Of a DNA stretch of 64,000 bases, positions 16,085 to 25,073 are shown one piece after another. A program made the position numbers and the translations under genes. Within the stretch, counting starts at the first letter, position 1, and every line of letters starts with the position of its first letter. The DNA is from DASVBE01 sp963770375 (lineage in GTDB: Bacteria; Actinomycetota; Actinomycetes; Streptosporangiales; Streptosporangiaceae). The DNA is taken from NCBI GenBank assembly GCA_963770375.1, contig CAVYPM010000027.1, positions 218,779-282,778 on the forward strand, written 5' to 3'. A model generated the notes under the pieces. It searched no databases, was not told the origin of the DNA, and was given only the letters and a program-made list of their open reading frames with translations.

Positions 16085-17038
16085 ATGGCCGACAGCTCCG
16101 ACCTGACCACGGCCGCCCCCGGGGCGGCCCGCACTGAGAGCCTCTCCGGGGCCCTCACCAAGGCCGTTATACCGGCCGCGGGACTGGGCACCCGGTTCCT
16201 GCCGGCCACCAAGGCCACGCCGAAGGAAATGCTGCCCGTCATCGACACCCCGGTGATCGAGATGATCGTGCAGGAAGCGGCCAGCGCGGGCCTGACCGAC
16301 GTGCTGATGGTCACCCGGCGCGGCAAGCCGTCGATCGAGGACCACTTCGACCGGGCGCACGAGCTGGAAGAGGCGCTGACGGCCAAGGGCGACAAGGACG
16401 GGCTGGCCCTGGTCCGCGCGTCGACCGAGATGGCGTCGATGCACTACGTCCGGCAGGACGCCCCGAAGGGCCTCGGCCACGCCGTGCTGTGCGCCGCCGA
16501 GCACGTCGGCCAGGAGCCGTTCGCGGTGCTGCTCGGCGACGACCTGATCGACCCGGGCGACCCGCTGCTGCGGCGGATGCTCGAGGTCCGGCAGCAGCGC
16601 GGCGGCAGCGTGGTCGCGCTGATGGAGGTCGAGCCCGACCAGGTGTCCTCCTACGGCGTGGTCGCGATGAAGCCGACCAGCGAGGAGGACGTCGTCGAGA
16701 TCACCGACATGGTGGAGAAGCCGTCCCCGGACCAGTCCCCGTCCAACTGGATCATCATCGGCCGGTACGTGTGCGACCCGGCGGTGTTCGGCGTGCTGCG
16801 CCAGACCGAGCCCGGCCGCGGCGGGGAGATCCAGCTCACCGACGCCCTGCGGGTGCTCGCGGACCGCGGCCCCGGCCACGACGGCGGTGGCGTGCACGGC
16901 GTGCTGTTCCGCGGCCGCCGGTTCGACACCGGGAACAAGGTCGACTACCTGCGCACGCTGGTCCAGTTCGGCTGCGAGCGGCCGGACCTGGCCGGCGAGT
17001 TCGTGCCCTGGCTGCGCAGCTACCTCGGCACCCTGTGA
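16085..17038 (+). CDS. galU: UTP--glucose-1-phosphate uridylyltransferase
   Basis: The 317-residue protein contains VIPAAGLGTRFLPATKATPK (nucleotide-binding loop, about residues 28-47), VTRRGKPSIEDHFD, QDAPKGLGHAVLCA, LLGDDLIDP (metal site), VEKPSPDQSPSNWIIIGRYV and GGEIQLTDAL. It makes UDP-glucose for polysaccharide, trehalose and cell-wall glycan synthesis. It starts at ATG 16,085, diverging from the cyclo-ligase. Its stop overlaps the next gene's GTG by four bases, so the two are probably translated together. Confidence 0.95.
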   Translation: MADSSDLTTAAPGAARTESLSGALTKAVIPAAGLGTRFLPATKATPKEMLPVIDTPVIEMIVQEAASAGLTDVLMVTRRGKPSIEDHFDRAHELEEALTAKGDKDGLALVRASTEMASMHYVRQDAPKGLGHAVLCAAEHVGQEPFAVLLGDDLIDPGDPLLRRMLEVRQQRGGSVVALMEVEPDQVSSYGVVAMKPTSEEDVVEITDMVEKPSPDQSPSNWIIIGRYVCDPAVFGVLRQTEPGRGGEIQLTDALRVLADRGPGHDGGGVHGVLFRGRRFDTGNKVDYLRTLVQFGCERPDLAGEFVPWLRSYLGTL

Positions 17039-18282
17039 CGGGCGCCATGCACTCGCACCCGCCAGCCGGCGACCTGCAGAGCGTCGATGAGTACCTGGCC
17101 GAGATCAGCGCGGCGATCACGCCGCTCGCGCCGCGCGAGCTGAGCCTGGCCGACGCGGAGGGCGCCACGGCCGCCGCGGACATCACCGCGGCGTACGCGC
17201 TGCCGCCGTTCGACAACTCGGCGATGGACGGGTTCGCCGTGGTGGCCGCGGACCTGGCCGGGGCGAGTGCGGATCGGCCGGTCACGCTGCCGGTGGCCGG
17301 GGAGGTCCCGGCCGGCGACACCCGCGAGCACCGGCTGGAGCCGGGCCGCTGCCTCCGGATCATGACCGGCGCGCCGCTGCCAGCCGGGGCCGACGCGGTG
17401 GTCCAGGTGGAGCTGACCAGCGGCGGAGACGGCCAGGTGACGTTCCGCGCGCCCGTCGAGCCGGGTGCGGCGGTCCGGCTGACCGGCGGCGACGTCAGGC
17501 CGGGCGACCTGCTGCTGACCGCCGGGACCAGGATCGGGCCAGTCGAGCTCGGCCTGCTGGCGGCGGCCGGGCACGCCACGGTGCCGGCCCGGCCGCGGCC
17601 CCGGGTGGCGGTCATCTCGACCGGCAACGAGCTGGCCGAGCCCGGCACTCCCCTGGCCCGCGGCCAGATCTGGGAGTCCAACAGCATCATGCTGGCCGCG
17701 GCCGCCCGGGCGGCCGGCGCCGACGCCTGCCGGGCCGCCGTGCCGGACGACAAGGCCAAGGTCCTGGCCATGATCGAGGCCGAGCTCGGCCACGCTGACC
17801 TGCTGATCACCAGCGGCGGCGTGAGCATGGGCGGCGAGCACGACGTGGTCAAGGCGGCGCTGCTGGAGTTCGGTGAGGTGCGGTTCCGCAAGGTCGCCAT
17901 GCAGCCGGGGATGCCGCAGGGTTTCGGGCTTCTCGGCGGTGGGCGGACGCCGATCCTGACCCTCCCGGGAAACCCGGTGAGCGCCTACATTTCGTATCTC
18001 CTCTTCGGGCGTGCGGCCCTGAACGCCCTGCAGGGCGGGCCGGCGGCCCGCCTGGCGCCGACGCGAATCGCTTTGGCCGGCCCGGTGCGCTCGCCCGGGG
18101 GCAAGCGGTCGTTCCTGCGCGGCGTGCTGTCCGCGGACCGGACCTCGGTCAGCCCGCTGACCGGCCAGGCGTCACACCAGCTCGCGACGCTGGCCAAGGC
18201 GGACGCGCTGATCATCGTGCCGGAGGAGATCACCGCGATGACCGCCGGTGAGCTCGCGGACGTACTGTTCTTGCATGTCTGA
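17035..18282 (+). CDS. moeA: molybdopterin molybdotransferase (gephyrin-like)
   Basis: About 415 residues. The order is the MoeA one: FDNSAMDGFAVVAADL (about 60), IMTGAPLPAGADAVVQVE, GDVRPGDLLLTAGTRIGPVE, VAVISTGNELAEPGTP, LLITSGGVSMGGEHDVVK (molybdopterin-binding fold) and TLPGNPVSAYISYLLFG. MoeA inserts molybdate into adenylated molybdopterin. The GTG at 17,035 overlaps the galU stop (GTGA); an ATG at 17,047 is an alternative. In actinomycetes this copy beside galU was once annotated glp. Confidence 0.93.
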   Translation: MTGAMHSHPPAGDLQSVDEYLAEISAAITPLAPRELSLADAEGATAAADITAAYALPPFDNSAMDGFAVVAADLAGASADRPVTLPVAGEVPAGDTREHRLEPGRCLRIMTGAPLPAGADAVVQVELTSGGDGQVTFRAPVEPGAAVRLTGGDVRPGDLLLTAGTRIGPVELGLLAAAGHATVPARPRPRVAVISTGNELAEPGTPLARGQIWESNSIMLAAAARAAGADACRAAVPDDKAKVLAMIEAELGHADLLITSGGVSMGGEHDVVKAALLEFGEVRFRKVAMQPGMPQGFGLLGGGRTPILTLPGNPVSAYISYLLFGRAALNALQGGPAARLAPTRIALAGPVRSPGGKRSFLRGVLSADRTSVSPLTGQASHQLATLAKADALIIVPEEITAMTAGELADVLFLHV

Positions 18283-18748
18283 ACGGCTGACTCACCTCGA
18301 CGACGGCGGCCAGGCGCAGATGGTCGACGTGTCGGTGAAGGACGTCACCGTGCGTGAGGCCGCAGCGTCCGCGCGGGTCCGGCTGTCGGCCGCGGCCGTG
18401 GCCGCGCTGCGGGACAACACGGTGCCCAAGGGCGACGCGCTCGCGGTGGCCAGGATCGCCGGGATCATGGGCGCCAAGCGGACGCCGGACCTGATCCCGC
18501 TGTGCCACCCGATCGCGCTGCACTCGGTGACCGTCGACCTCTCTGTGGCGGACGACGGCGTGACGATCACGGCGCGGGCCAGGACCGCGGACCGGACCGG
18601 GGTCGAGATGGAGGCGCTGACCGCGGTGACCGTGGCCGGGCTGGCGCTGATCGACATGGTCAAGGCCATCGACCGCGCGGCGTGCATCGAGTCCGCGCAG
18701 GTGGAGGCGAAGTCCGGCGGCAAGTCCGGGACCTGGGTGCGGTCATGA
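18275..18748 (+). CDS. moaC: cyclic pyranopterin monophosphate synthase
   Basis: The 157-residue protein has QMVDVSVKDVTVREA, KGDALAVARIAGIMGAK, DLIPLCHPIALHSV and EMEALTAVTVAGLALIDMVK followed by AIDR, all MoaC signatures including the catalytic Lys region and the Asp of LIDMVK. It converts the MoaA product to cyclic pyranopterin monophosphate, the first stable molybdopterin precursor. Its ATG at 18,275 lies inside the end of moeA (8-base overlap). Confidence 0.95.
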   Translation: MSERLTHLDDGGQAQMVDVSVKDVTVREAAASARVRLSAAAVAALRDNTVPKGDALAVARIAGIMGAKRTPDLIPLCHPIALHSVTVDLSVADDGVTITARARTADRTGVEMEALTAVTVAGLALIDMVKAIDRAACIESAQVEAKSGGKSGTWVRS

Positions 18749-18793
18749 TCCGGGCACAGTCATGATCAGAGCACAGTCATGATCAGAGCACTG
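18743..18793 (+). repeat. 17-bp tandem triplicate at the moaC/mogA junction
   Basis: Three consecutive copies of TCATGATCMGRGCACWG, at 18,743, 18,760 and 18,777. The first holds the moaC stop, the third the mogA ATG, and the middle copy would encode only Met-Ile-Arg-Ala-Gln-Ser before a stop. Each copy repeats the sequence around the mogA start codon. Confidence 0.85.
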
Positions 18794-19297
18794 GCGATCA
18801 CGGTGTCGAACCGGGCCGCGGCCGGGGTGTACGAGGACCGGTCCGGCCCGGTGCTGGTCGACCTGCTGCGCGCGGCGGGCTGCGACACCGTGTCCGGGCC
18901 GCTGGTGGTGCCCGACGGCGAGCCGGTGCTGGCCGCCCTGCGCGGCGCGCTGACCGGCGAGTTCGACGTGGTCGTGACGACCGGCGGCACCGGGCTGACG
19001 CCGATGGACCAGACCCCGGAGATGACCAGGGAGGTCATCGACCGGGAGATCCCCGGGCTGGCCGAGGCGATCAGGTCGGCCGGGGCGGCGGCGGGCGTGG
19101 CGTCCGCGGTGCTGTCCCGCGGCGTGGCCGGGCTGGCCGGGACCACGCTGATCGTCAACCTGCCGGGCTCGTCCGGCGGGGTAAGGGACGGCATGGCGGT
19201 GCTGGGCCCGGTGCTGGCGCACGCGGTGGACCAGGCCCGCGGCGGTGATCACCCGCGGCCGGCAAATTCATCCGGGCGTCATCAGGGAACCGATTAG
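18779..19297 (+). CDS. molybdenum cofactor adenylyltransferase-type protein (MogA/MoaB)
   Basis: Starts MIRALAITVSNRAAAGVYED and contains DVVVTTGGTGLTPMDQTPE (the molybdopterin-binding GGTG loop and conserved Asp), GVAGLAGTTLIVNLPGSSGG and a C-terminal helix. Proteins of this family adenylylate molybdopterin before molybdate insertion. With moeA and moaC it makes a three-gene cofactor operon. The last 20 residues (after HAVDQARG) are not conserved in look. Confidence 0.9.
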   Translation: MIRALAITVSNRAAAGVYEDRSGPVLVDLLRAAGCDTVSGPLVVPDGEPVLAALRGALTGEFDVVVTTGGTGLTPMDQTPEMTREVIDREIPGLAEAIRSAGAAAGVASAVLSRGVAGLAGTTLIVNLPGSSGGVRDGMAVLGPVLAHAVDQARGGDHPRPANSSGRHQGTD

Positions 19298-19330
19298 CGC
19301 TCCACCTGGCGTCGGCGCGATGATGGGGGG

Positions 19331-19975
19331 GTGGGACGCATGCGGGGATGGCCGGCCACGCTGACCGAGCCAGACCTCCTGGACGCGCCGGTCGGGCTCC
19401 GCCCCGTCCGGGTAAAAGACGCGTCCGTGTGGCGGGACACGCGAATCAGGAACGCGGCCTGGCTTCAGCCGTGGGAACCGACAAACCCGGAAACCCCGCT
19501 CTACCAGACCAGTCTCGGCCCGTATGCGGCAATGGCACGCACTATGCGGCGCGAAGCCCGGCAGGGCCTGACCCTGCCGTGGGTGGTAACGTCCGGCGGG
19601 AATTTCGCCGGGCAGCTCACGGTGGGCAGCGTGATCTGGGGCTCGGCCCGGTCCGCGCAGGTCGGGTACTGGATCGACGAGGCGTACGCGGGCCGCAATA
19701 TCCTGCCGACCGCGCTGGCCATGGCCGTGGACCACTGCTTCTTCGTGGTCGGGCTGCACCGGATCGAGGCCACGATCCGGCCGGAGAACCGGCCCAGCCG
19801 CCGGGTGGTGGAGAAACTCGGCTTCCGCGAGGAAGGGCTGCGCCGAAAGAGCCTGCATATCGACGGAGCGTGGCGGGACCATTTGTGTTTCGCGCTGACC
19901 GTGGAGGACGTTGGCGCCGGCCTGCTGCCGCAATGGCGGGCCGCGCTGGCCGCACACCGGATGCAGGCGCACTAA
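19331..19975 (+). CDS. GNAT acetyltransferase of the RimJ/RimL type
   Basis: This 214-residue protein has VGLRPVRVKDASVWRDTRIRN at the N terminus, GSVIWGSARSAQVGYWIDEA and NILPTALAMAVDHCFFVVGLHRIEATIRPEN (acetyl-CoA-binding and donor helices), then SRRVVEKLGFREEGLRRK. RimJ-type enzymes acetylate N termini of ribosomal or other proteins. The GTG at 19,331 follows mogA by 33 bases in the conserved galU-moeA-moaC-mogA-rimJ-sepX order. Confidence 0.9.
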   Translation: MGRMRGWPATLTEPDLLDAPVGLRPVRVKDASVWRDTRIRNAAWLQPWEPTNPETPLYQTSLGPYAAMARTMRREARQGLTLPWVVTSGGNFAGQLTVGSVIWGSARSAQVGYWIDEAYAGRNILPTALAMAVDHCFFVVGLHRIEATIRPENRPSRRVVEKLGFREEGLRRKSLHIDGAWRDHLCFALTVEDVGAGLLPQWRAALAAHRMQAH

Positions 19976-20170
19976 CGCGCTGATTTAGGCCGGGTCGGCC
20001 CAGTGCGATAACCGCTATCTGGCGACACACCGGGCCTGATACTCGCCATGATCCACCAGTGGCTTTACCGTGCGTCACGTGAGCACGCCACCGTCTGCTG
20101 CTGGGCGACGGTGCCTGGCCAGGGCGGCCGGGCGCTGCGGCGTGCGCGTGCCTAGCCGCCGGGACGCGGC

Positions 20171-21006
20171 GTGAGCACAGCGATCCTCTACCTGGCCATC
20201 GTTGCCATCTGGGCCGGGGTCCTGGTGCCCCGCCTGCTCCGCCGCTCCCAGCAGAGGTCGTCGTCCACGGTGGCTGACGAGACGGTGACCGACGTCTGCG
20301 GACCTGGCCGGCGAGGATGCGGACGCGGACGCCGGCGCTGACTCTGAGGTGGTCGCCGTGGGCGGCGCCGGCCTCGGCGAGGCGCCGGTCTACTACGCGG
20401 CGCCGTGCGAGACCGCGGTAACCGGACAGCCCGGCGGTGCCGCCGGGCCGCGACGACGAGGGCGTCGAGTACGACTTCCCTGACCACGTGGACACCGAGG
20501 AGATCTCGATCCCCCGGTCGTTCCTGCGCCGGCCGCTGTGGACCGAGCAGGCGGGCTGGCGCGCGGCCGGATCCCGGTCTGGTGACGGCGGGGCTGGCGA
20601 GGCCGGCCCCGCGCGGCCGCTGGTGACCAGGGCCGCGGCCCTGCGCGCCCGCCGCCGGTCGCTCACGCTGCTGGTCACGCTGCTGCTGGTGACTGCTGGG
20701 CTGGCCTCGCAGGGCGCGGTGCCCGGCTGGGTGATCGTGCCGCCGCTGGGCGTGCTGGGCCTGTTCCTGCTGGTCCTCCGCGAGGCCGCCAAGTGCGACG
20801 CGGAGCTGGCCGCCAAGCGCGCCGCGGCACACGCGGCGGAGCTGGCCAGGCAGGCCCGGGCGGACCGGCAGCGCGCCCGCGAGCAGGCCCGCCAGGCCGC
20901 CGCGGCGGCCCAGCACGAGGCCGAGGTCATCGACATCTCCAAGCGGGTCGGCGACCAGCTCTACGACCAGTACGCCGACGCCGCCATCCGCGCCGTCGGC
21001 GACTAG
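20171..21006 (+). pseudogene. SepX/GlpR-type divisome membrane protein, two frameshifts
   Basis: The GTG at 20,171 opens an N-terminal membrane helix (ILYLAIVAIWAGVLVPRLLRR). After about 40 residues the frame breaks near 20,297 and again near 20,440. The remaining frame encodes DDEGVEYDFPDHVDTEEISI, two further hydrophobic helices (LLVTLLLVTAGLA and VPPLGVLGLFLLVL), an Ala/Arg-rich coiled region and the end EVIDISKRVGDQLYDQYADA. This is the layout of the streptomycete protein next to rimJ that supports FtsZ rings at sporulation septa. Two same-direction one-base lesions suggest sequencing error or real loss. Confidence 0.75.
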
Positions 21007-21077
21007 CCTCCGCGGGGCCCCGCCAGCCAGGGCGGCACGTGTGGCCCTGGATGTTTGCTACGCTGGCTCCCGTTCTT

Positions 21078-21151
21078 GGGGCTGTAGCGCAGTCCGGTAG
21101 CGCACCTCGTTCGCATCGAGGGGGTCAGGGGTTCAAATCCCCTCAGCTCCA
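21078..21151 (+). tRNA. tRNA-Ala (anticodon CGC)
   Basis: Cloverleaf: acceptor GGGGCTG/CAGCTCC with the G3-U70 wobble that marks alanine tRNAs, D-arm GCGC/GCGC, anticodon stem CCTCG/CGAGG with loop TTCGCAT (anticodon CGC), T-arm AGGGG/CCCCT and discriminator A. CCA is not encoded. The 3' part from 21,109 is the attachment core shared with 37,224 and 54,825. Confidence 0.95.
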
Positions 21152-21155
21152 CCCA
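21109..21155 (+). repeat. attachment core within tRNA-Ala, copy 1
   Basis: 47 bases from the anticodon stem to four bases past the tRNA, identical to 37,224-37,270; 54,825-54,870 lacks one G. All three are followed within 20 bases by GGTCAGAG. Confidence 0.9.
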
Positions 21156-21201
21156 GGTCAGAGGCCGGTTTCGAATATGGGACCGGTCTTTTTGATGCCC
21201 G

Positions 21202-21223
21202 TACAGCACCGAAGTACAGCAAC
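21202..21223 (+). repeat. paired TACAGCA motif beside attachment copy 1
   Basis: TACAGCAC-(6)-TACAGCAAC; a near-identical pair lies at 37,119-37,140, just inside the other end of the element. The spacing and place fit integrase arm-binding sites. Confidence 0.55.
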
Positions 21224-21224
21224 C

Positions 21225-22442
21225 CTAGCCATCGAGCTGCCTGCCCAGCCGCTTGAGAGCGCTCCTGGTCTGGGCGGTCGGCACCTCGCTGTAAACCTCC
21301 ATCGTCATCGCGATCTGGCTATGCCGCAGGATCTGCATGGCGACCCTCGGATGCACGTCGAGCGCGACCAGCAGCGAGGCGCACGTACGGCGAGTGTCGT
21401 GCACCCTGATGTAGCGGACTCCTGCCTTCCGGCACCGGACGGCGAACTGGCGATTGAAGTTGCGCGGCTCATAGGGAGTGCCGTAGGCACTGGTGAAGAC
21501 CAGCTCTGGATCCTGCCAGGCGCCTGAGGCCAGGCTCTTGTCGGCGGCCTGGCGCTCGGCGCGCAGTTTGAGTGCAGTCATGCAGATGTCGGGCAACGGA
21601 AGGACGGCAGCCGAGCCGGGCGTCTTGGTCGCCCGGTGGCGGAGCTGGTGGCCCGCTCGCTGGAGCTGCCAGCGGATGTGAACCTCGGCGGCGTCGAACT
21701 CGACATCGGGCCAGGTGAGCCCGAGTGCTTCGCCACGGCGCAGGCCAAGCACGAGAATTAGGACGTAGGCCGCGTAGAGCGGGTCTTGGTCGCGGCGGGC
21801 GGATTCCAGGAACGCGCGGGCTTCCTCGACCGACCACCATTGGCGTTGTGGCTTACGGGGACTGGGCAGCCGGACAACAGCGACGACGTTGCGGGGAAGC
21901 AGCTCCTCGGCGACGGCATTGGCGAGGGCAGCGCGGAGCACATCGCGGATGTCTTTGATCGTTCGCTCGGAAAGCACCTGGTGACAGCAGGCACCGATGG
22001 CACAGCAACGACGGCGCTTCTCTGGGCGAGCGGCGTCCTTTGTGCTGGGCGCAGCACTGGCAGGTGGTGCGAAGCCGGTTGAGCCAGGTGCGGATATCGC
22101 GGACCTGGAGCCGGTCGATTCGCTTTTCGCCAAAACCCGGGATCAGGTAAAGCCGGGTGAGCAGCAGGTATCTCTCAGTCGGTCTTCGGCGCGAGGTTCG
22201 GTTCGACGACCTCGCGCAGCCAGTAGGCCAGGTAGCTGGCCAGCGTTGGCGTAGTTGTCGGCATCGGGCCTTGCCTGGCTCGGCCCTGGAGCTTGATCCA
22301 CTTCTCATGTACCTCGTCATGGGTCTTGCCGTAGACCCATTTACGCTTGCGCTCACCATCGGGGGTAGTCACCCAGGCGTAGGCGGCGTAGCCATTGCGA
22401 TAGGGAAAGATCGAGGCTTCCCCGTTGCCGGCGCTTGCTCAC
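21225..22442 (-). pseudogene. AICE tyrosine integrase with frameshifts
   Basis: Fragments in three frames together make a complete ~400-residue integrase. The parts are the N-terminal NGEASIFPYRNGYAAYAWVT, then KRKWVYGKTHDEVHEKWIKLQ and YLLLTRLYLIPGFGEKRIDRLQ, a Cys-rich CAIGACCHQVLSERTIKDI segment, and the catalytic GLRRGEALGLTWPDVE (Arg), RVHDTRRTCASLL (HxxR), RHSQIAMTMEVYSEV (His, Tyr). Breaks lie near 22,425, 22,177 and 22,055. A GTG at 22,442 fits the family start VSKRR. The stop lies 70 bases from the attachment core, the usual place. With the indels it cannot be made in full. Confidence 0.85.
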
Positions 22443-22628
22443 CCTGTCCTGCTCTTCGACGCGACGGCGGATGTAGTCGTCCACCCATTCGGGGAGGATG
22501 CGCCGGTAGGCCCCGTCTTTCACTGACCGGATCTGCCCGGACAGGACCAGGAACTTGGTCTTGGTCAGCCCGTAGCCGAGCATTTCCGCGACCTCGGCGG
22601 TCGAGTACCACTTGCGGGTGATGGCCAT
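22353..22628 (-). CDS. excisionase-like helix-turn-helix protein
   Basis: The first ~62 residues (MAITRKWYSTAEVAEMLGYG, then TKTKFLVLSGQIRSVKDG and WVDDYIRRRVEEQD) are a MerR/Xis winged helix-turn-helix that binds DNA next to the attachment site to direct excision. In relatives it stops by a GTGA overlap with the integrase start. Here one extra G at about 22,443 lets the frame run on for 25 spurious residues to 22,353. The GTG at 22,634 is an alternative start. Confidence 0.75.
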   Translation of the reverse strand: MAITRKWYSTAEVAEMLGYGLTKTKFLVLSGQIRSVKDGAYRRILPEWVDDYIRRRVEEQDRVSKRRQRGSLDLSLSQWLRRLRLGDYPRW

Positions 22629-22655
22629 GCTCACGTTGAACTCCTCCTTTCTGGC

Positions 22656-24164
22656 CTAAATGGCCATGGCGGTTTCTTTGCGGCCAACTCGCCGGTGCTC
22701 GCGGGCGCGGACGGCGGAGCCGAGGGCCAGCTGGGTGCCGCTGGCGAGGGTGTCGCCGGGTCCGTCGTAGGCCCAGGTGCGCAGGATCAGGACGGTGGTT
22801 TCGTCGAGGGGCCGGTCCCAGGGGTCGCGTTCACCGTCGGGGTGGCGCATGGCGCCGGCGGTGGGCGGTGCGGGCGGTGCGGAGCTGGCCGAAGGTGACG
22901 GAGTAGCGGCGGGATTTGGTCAGGAAGTGGCCGCCGTAGCCGAGCATGTGGGCCCACTGCCGGAACCGGGCGGTGGCCGGGGTACTGGCCGCAGCCGAGC
23001 TGCCAGGCAGCAGGTGATCATGCGCTGGTAGTGGCGGGAGCAGCGCACGCCCTGCGAGGTCAGCCAGGGTGCGCAGGGGCCGGGCGGGGATGCCGGGGCG
23101 TCGAGGGCTTTGGTGGCGTACTTGGCGATGTAGTTGGCCACGGCCTGGACCGAGAGCTTGCTCCCGGTGCCGGGCAGGACCGGGTCGTGGCGGATGGGCC
23201 GGGCATCGGTCTGGGTGCCGAAGCTCAGCCGGACCGGGAGCTGCCCGCCGCCGGGGTCAGCGGTGATGGCCACCGCTGCGGCGGCCTGGCGGATCGCGTC
23301 GCACAGCAGGTCCGCGGTGAAGGCCGGGGGCGGCGGGCTGTAGGCGTCGTCGCGGCCGCGGGCGGGGGTGCGTCCAGGCGGATGATGGCGTGGAAGTGGA
23401 CCACGCCGCGGGCCTGGTACTCGGCGACCTTGACGTAGCGGACCCGCACCAGCGCCCGCAGCCGCCGCTGGGACAGCCCGGCCAGGGCGGCGAGTCTGCG
23501 GGGCAGGTAGGTGATGAACCGGCGCCACAGATCGGCGGCGCAGGCGTTGAACAGCACCGCGGCGGTGTAGTCGTAGCAGTCGCCGCACAGCGGCCGTCCT
23601 AGCCGGGGGTCGTCGGGGTGGTGGCGGATGGGGCAGGAGATGTCGCGGCCGTGCGGGCAGGCCCGCTGGGCTGCGTCGCGGCGGGGTCGGCAGGGCAGGA
23701 CGGTCTGGCCGCGCATCCGCCGGGCGTGGACCGGGCCGAAGGACGGGGCGGTGAAGGTGGCGAACACGCACGGGTGCGCCGGCGACCGGTTCGGGGATGC
23801 CCTTGCCGCCGGTCAGCCCGGCGCGCACGAGCTGGCGGGCGTCGCGCTTGTAGACGCCCGAGCACGGCGGGCAGACGGTTTCGCGGCGGTTGCCGCACGC
23901 GGTCAGCAGCGCCCCGCCGGGTTCGGTAGCGGTGTCGTAGACCGGCCGCAGTTCGCCGGTGGCCAGGTCGATGGCGTCGATGCGGCCTTTGAGCCGGACC
24001 GGGTGGCGGCACAGGCCGGTGCGCTCGGCCTGGCTGATCTCCTCGGTGCAGCTCGGCCCAGGTCAGGGTCAGCGCCGGGGCCGCCGGTGATTCCGCCCGT
24101 CCCCGGACCAGCAGGCAGCCGGGCCGGGGAGGGACGGGACCGCGACGGTCCCGGAAGCCGTCAT
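22656..24164 (-). pseudogene. RepSA-type replication initiator, multiple frameshifts
   Basis: Read in pieces, the protein is clearly RepSA. It has VRLKGRIDAIDLATGELRPV, CGNRRETVCPPCSGVYKRDA, TAPSFGPVHARRMRGQ, CPHGRDISCPIRHHPDDPRL, CYDYTAAVLFNACAADLW, VRYVKVAEYQARGVVHFHAI (the HUH-like/two-His metal region), LSFGTQTDARPIRH, LSVQAVANYIAKYATKALDA and the C-terminal TTVLILRTWAYDGPGDTLAS. At least five frame changes (near 24,080, 23,770, 23,350, 23,000 and 22,860) separate these parts. RepSA nicks the element's double-strand origin for rolling-circle replication. Its ATG at 24,164 overlaps the translocase stop. Confidence 0.8.
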
Positions 24165-25001
24165 GCACCGGTCCCGTGGCGGCGCAGTTGTGCGGCGTAG
24201 CTGGCCAGGTGCTTGATGTCGGCGTCGGAGAGGTAGGCGGCTTTGACCCGGCGGGGCACGCCGGTCTCGGACAGCAGCCAGGACACCCCGCGTGCGAGGG
24301 GGTCGATGGTGGCGGCTGAGTAGCCTTCCCCGGCCCAGCCGTGGCCGAGGACGGTGTCGGAGGAGGAGTCGGTGGTGCAGCGGAAGGCCCACCGGTAGCC
24401 GAACAGGTCCCGCAGGGACGGGTCGATGACCTGGTGCGAGGGCCGCTGGGTGGCCAGGATGACGATCACCCCGGCGGCGCGGCCGCGGGCGACCAGGTCG
24501 CGGGTCAGGGCAGCGAACTCGCCTTGCTGCTTCTTGTCGCCCACGGTGGCGGAGAAGTAGGCGTACTCGTCGATGACGACCAGGTAGATGTCACCGTCGT
24601 CCGCGGGTGATCTTGCGCAGGCCGGCGGCCAGCAGGTGGTCGTAGCGGTCGTTCATGATCTGCTGCAAGGTGCGCAGGCAGTCGAGGGCGGCGGTCATGG
24701 ACGGGCCGATGAAGTGGTCGGCGCAGTGCCGCCAGGGGCCCAGTTCGACCTGCTTGCCGTCGATCAGGACCAGCTTGCAGTCGCCGGACAGGGCGCCGTG
24801 GGCGGTGATCAGGTTCAGGGCGTTGGACTTGCCGCCGCCGGGTTCGCCGCCGAGCAGCATGTTGCGCTCGGCCAGGTCCACGCAGACCTGCTCGCCGGTC
24901 TCGTCCAGACCCAGGTGGACCGGGCCGAACATCGACAGCGGGAACACCGGCACCGCTGCCTGCACCATGGCAGGAGCCGGGCCGGTGATGGTGGTGGTCA
25001 T
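24161..25001 (-). CDS. FtsK/SpoIIIE-type DNA translocase (TraSA-like), one frameshift
   Basis: The ATG at 25,001 opens a protein with NMLLGGEPGGGKSNALNLI (Walker A, about residues 50-60), KLVLIDGKQVELG, and after a one-base insertion near 24,597 a Walker B strand VVIDEYAYFS, QQGEFAALTRDLVARGRAAG, VIVILATQRPSHQVIDPSL and RWAFRCTTDSSSDTVLG. These are motifs of the hexameric motor that pumps double-stranded DNA between mycelia in pSAM2-type transfer. The reconstructed length is about 280 residues. As written the frame stops early, so it is either broken or mis-sequenced. Confidence 0.82.
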
Positions 25002-25073
25002 GGTGACCTCCTTTCAAGGGTTCTGGCCTCGGCCAGGCCCCGGCACGGAGCTGGGGACCTGGCCGGGCGGTGA

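Noticed and set aside
16489..17034. Upstream extension of moeA through galU
   Set aside because: The residues before 17,035 are Arg/Pro-rich antiframe translation of galU; MoeA homology begins at the GTG/ATG near 17,035-17,047.
22656..22850. Separate 64-aa gene between xis and repSA
   Set aside because: Its sequence (TTVLILRTWAYDGPGDTL) is the C terminus of RepSA, separated by a frameshift.
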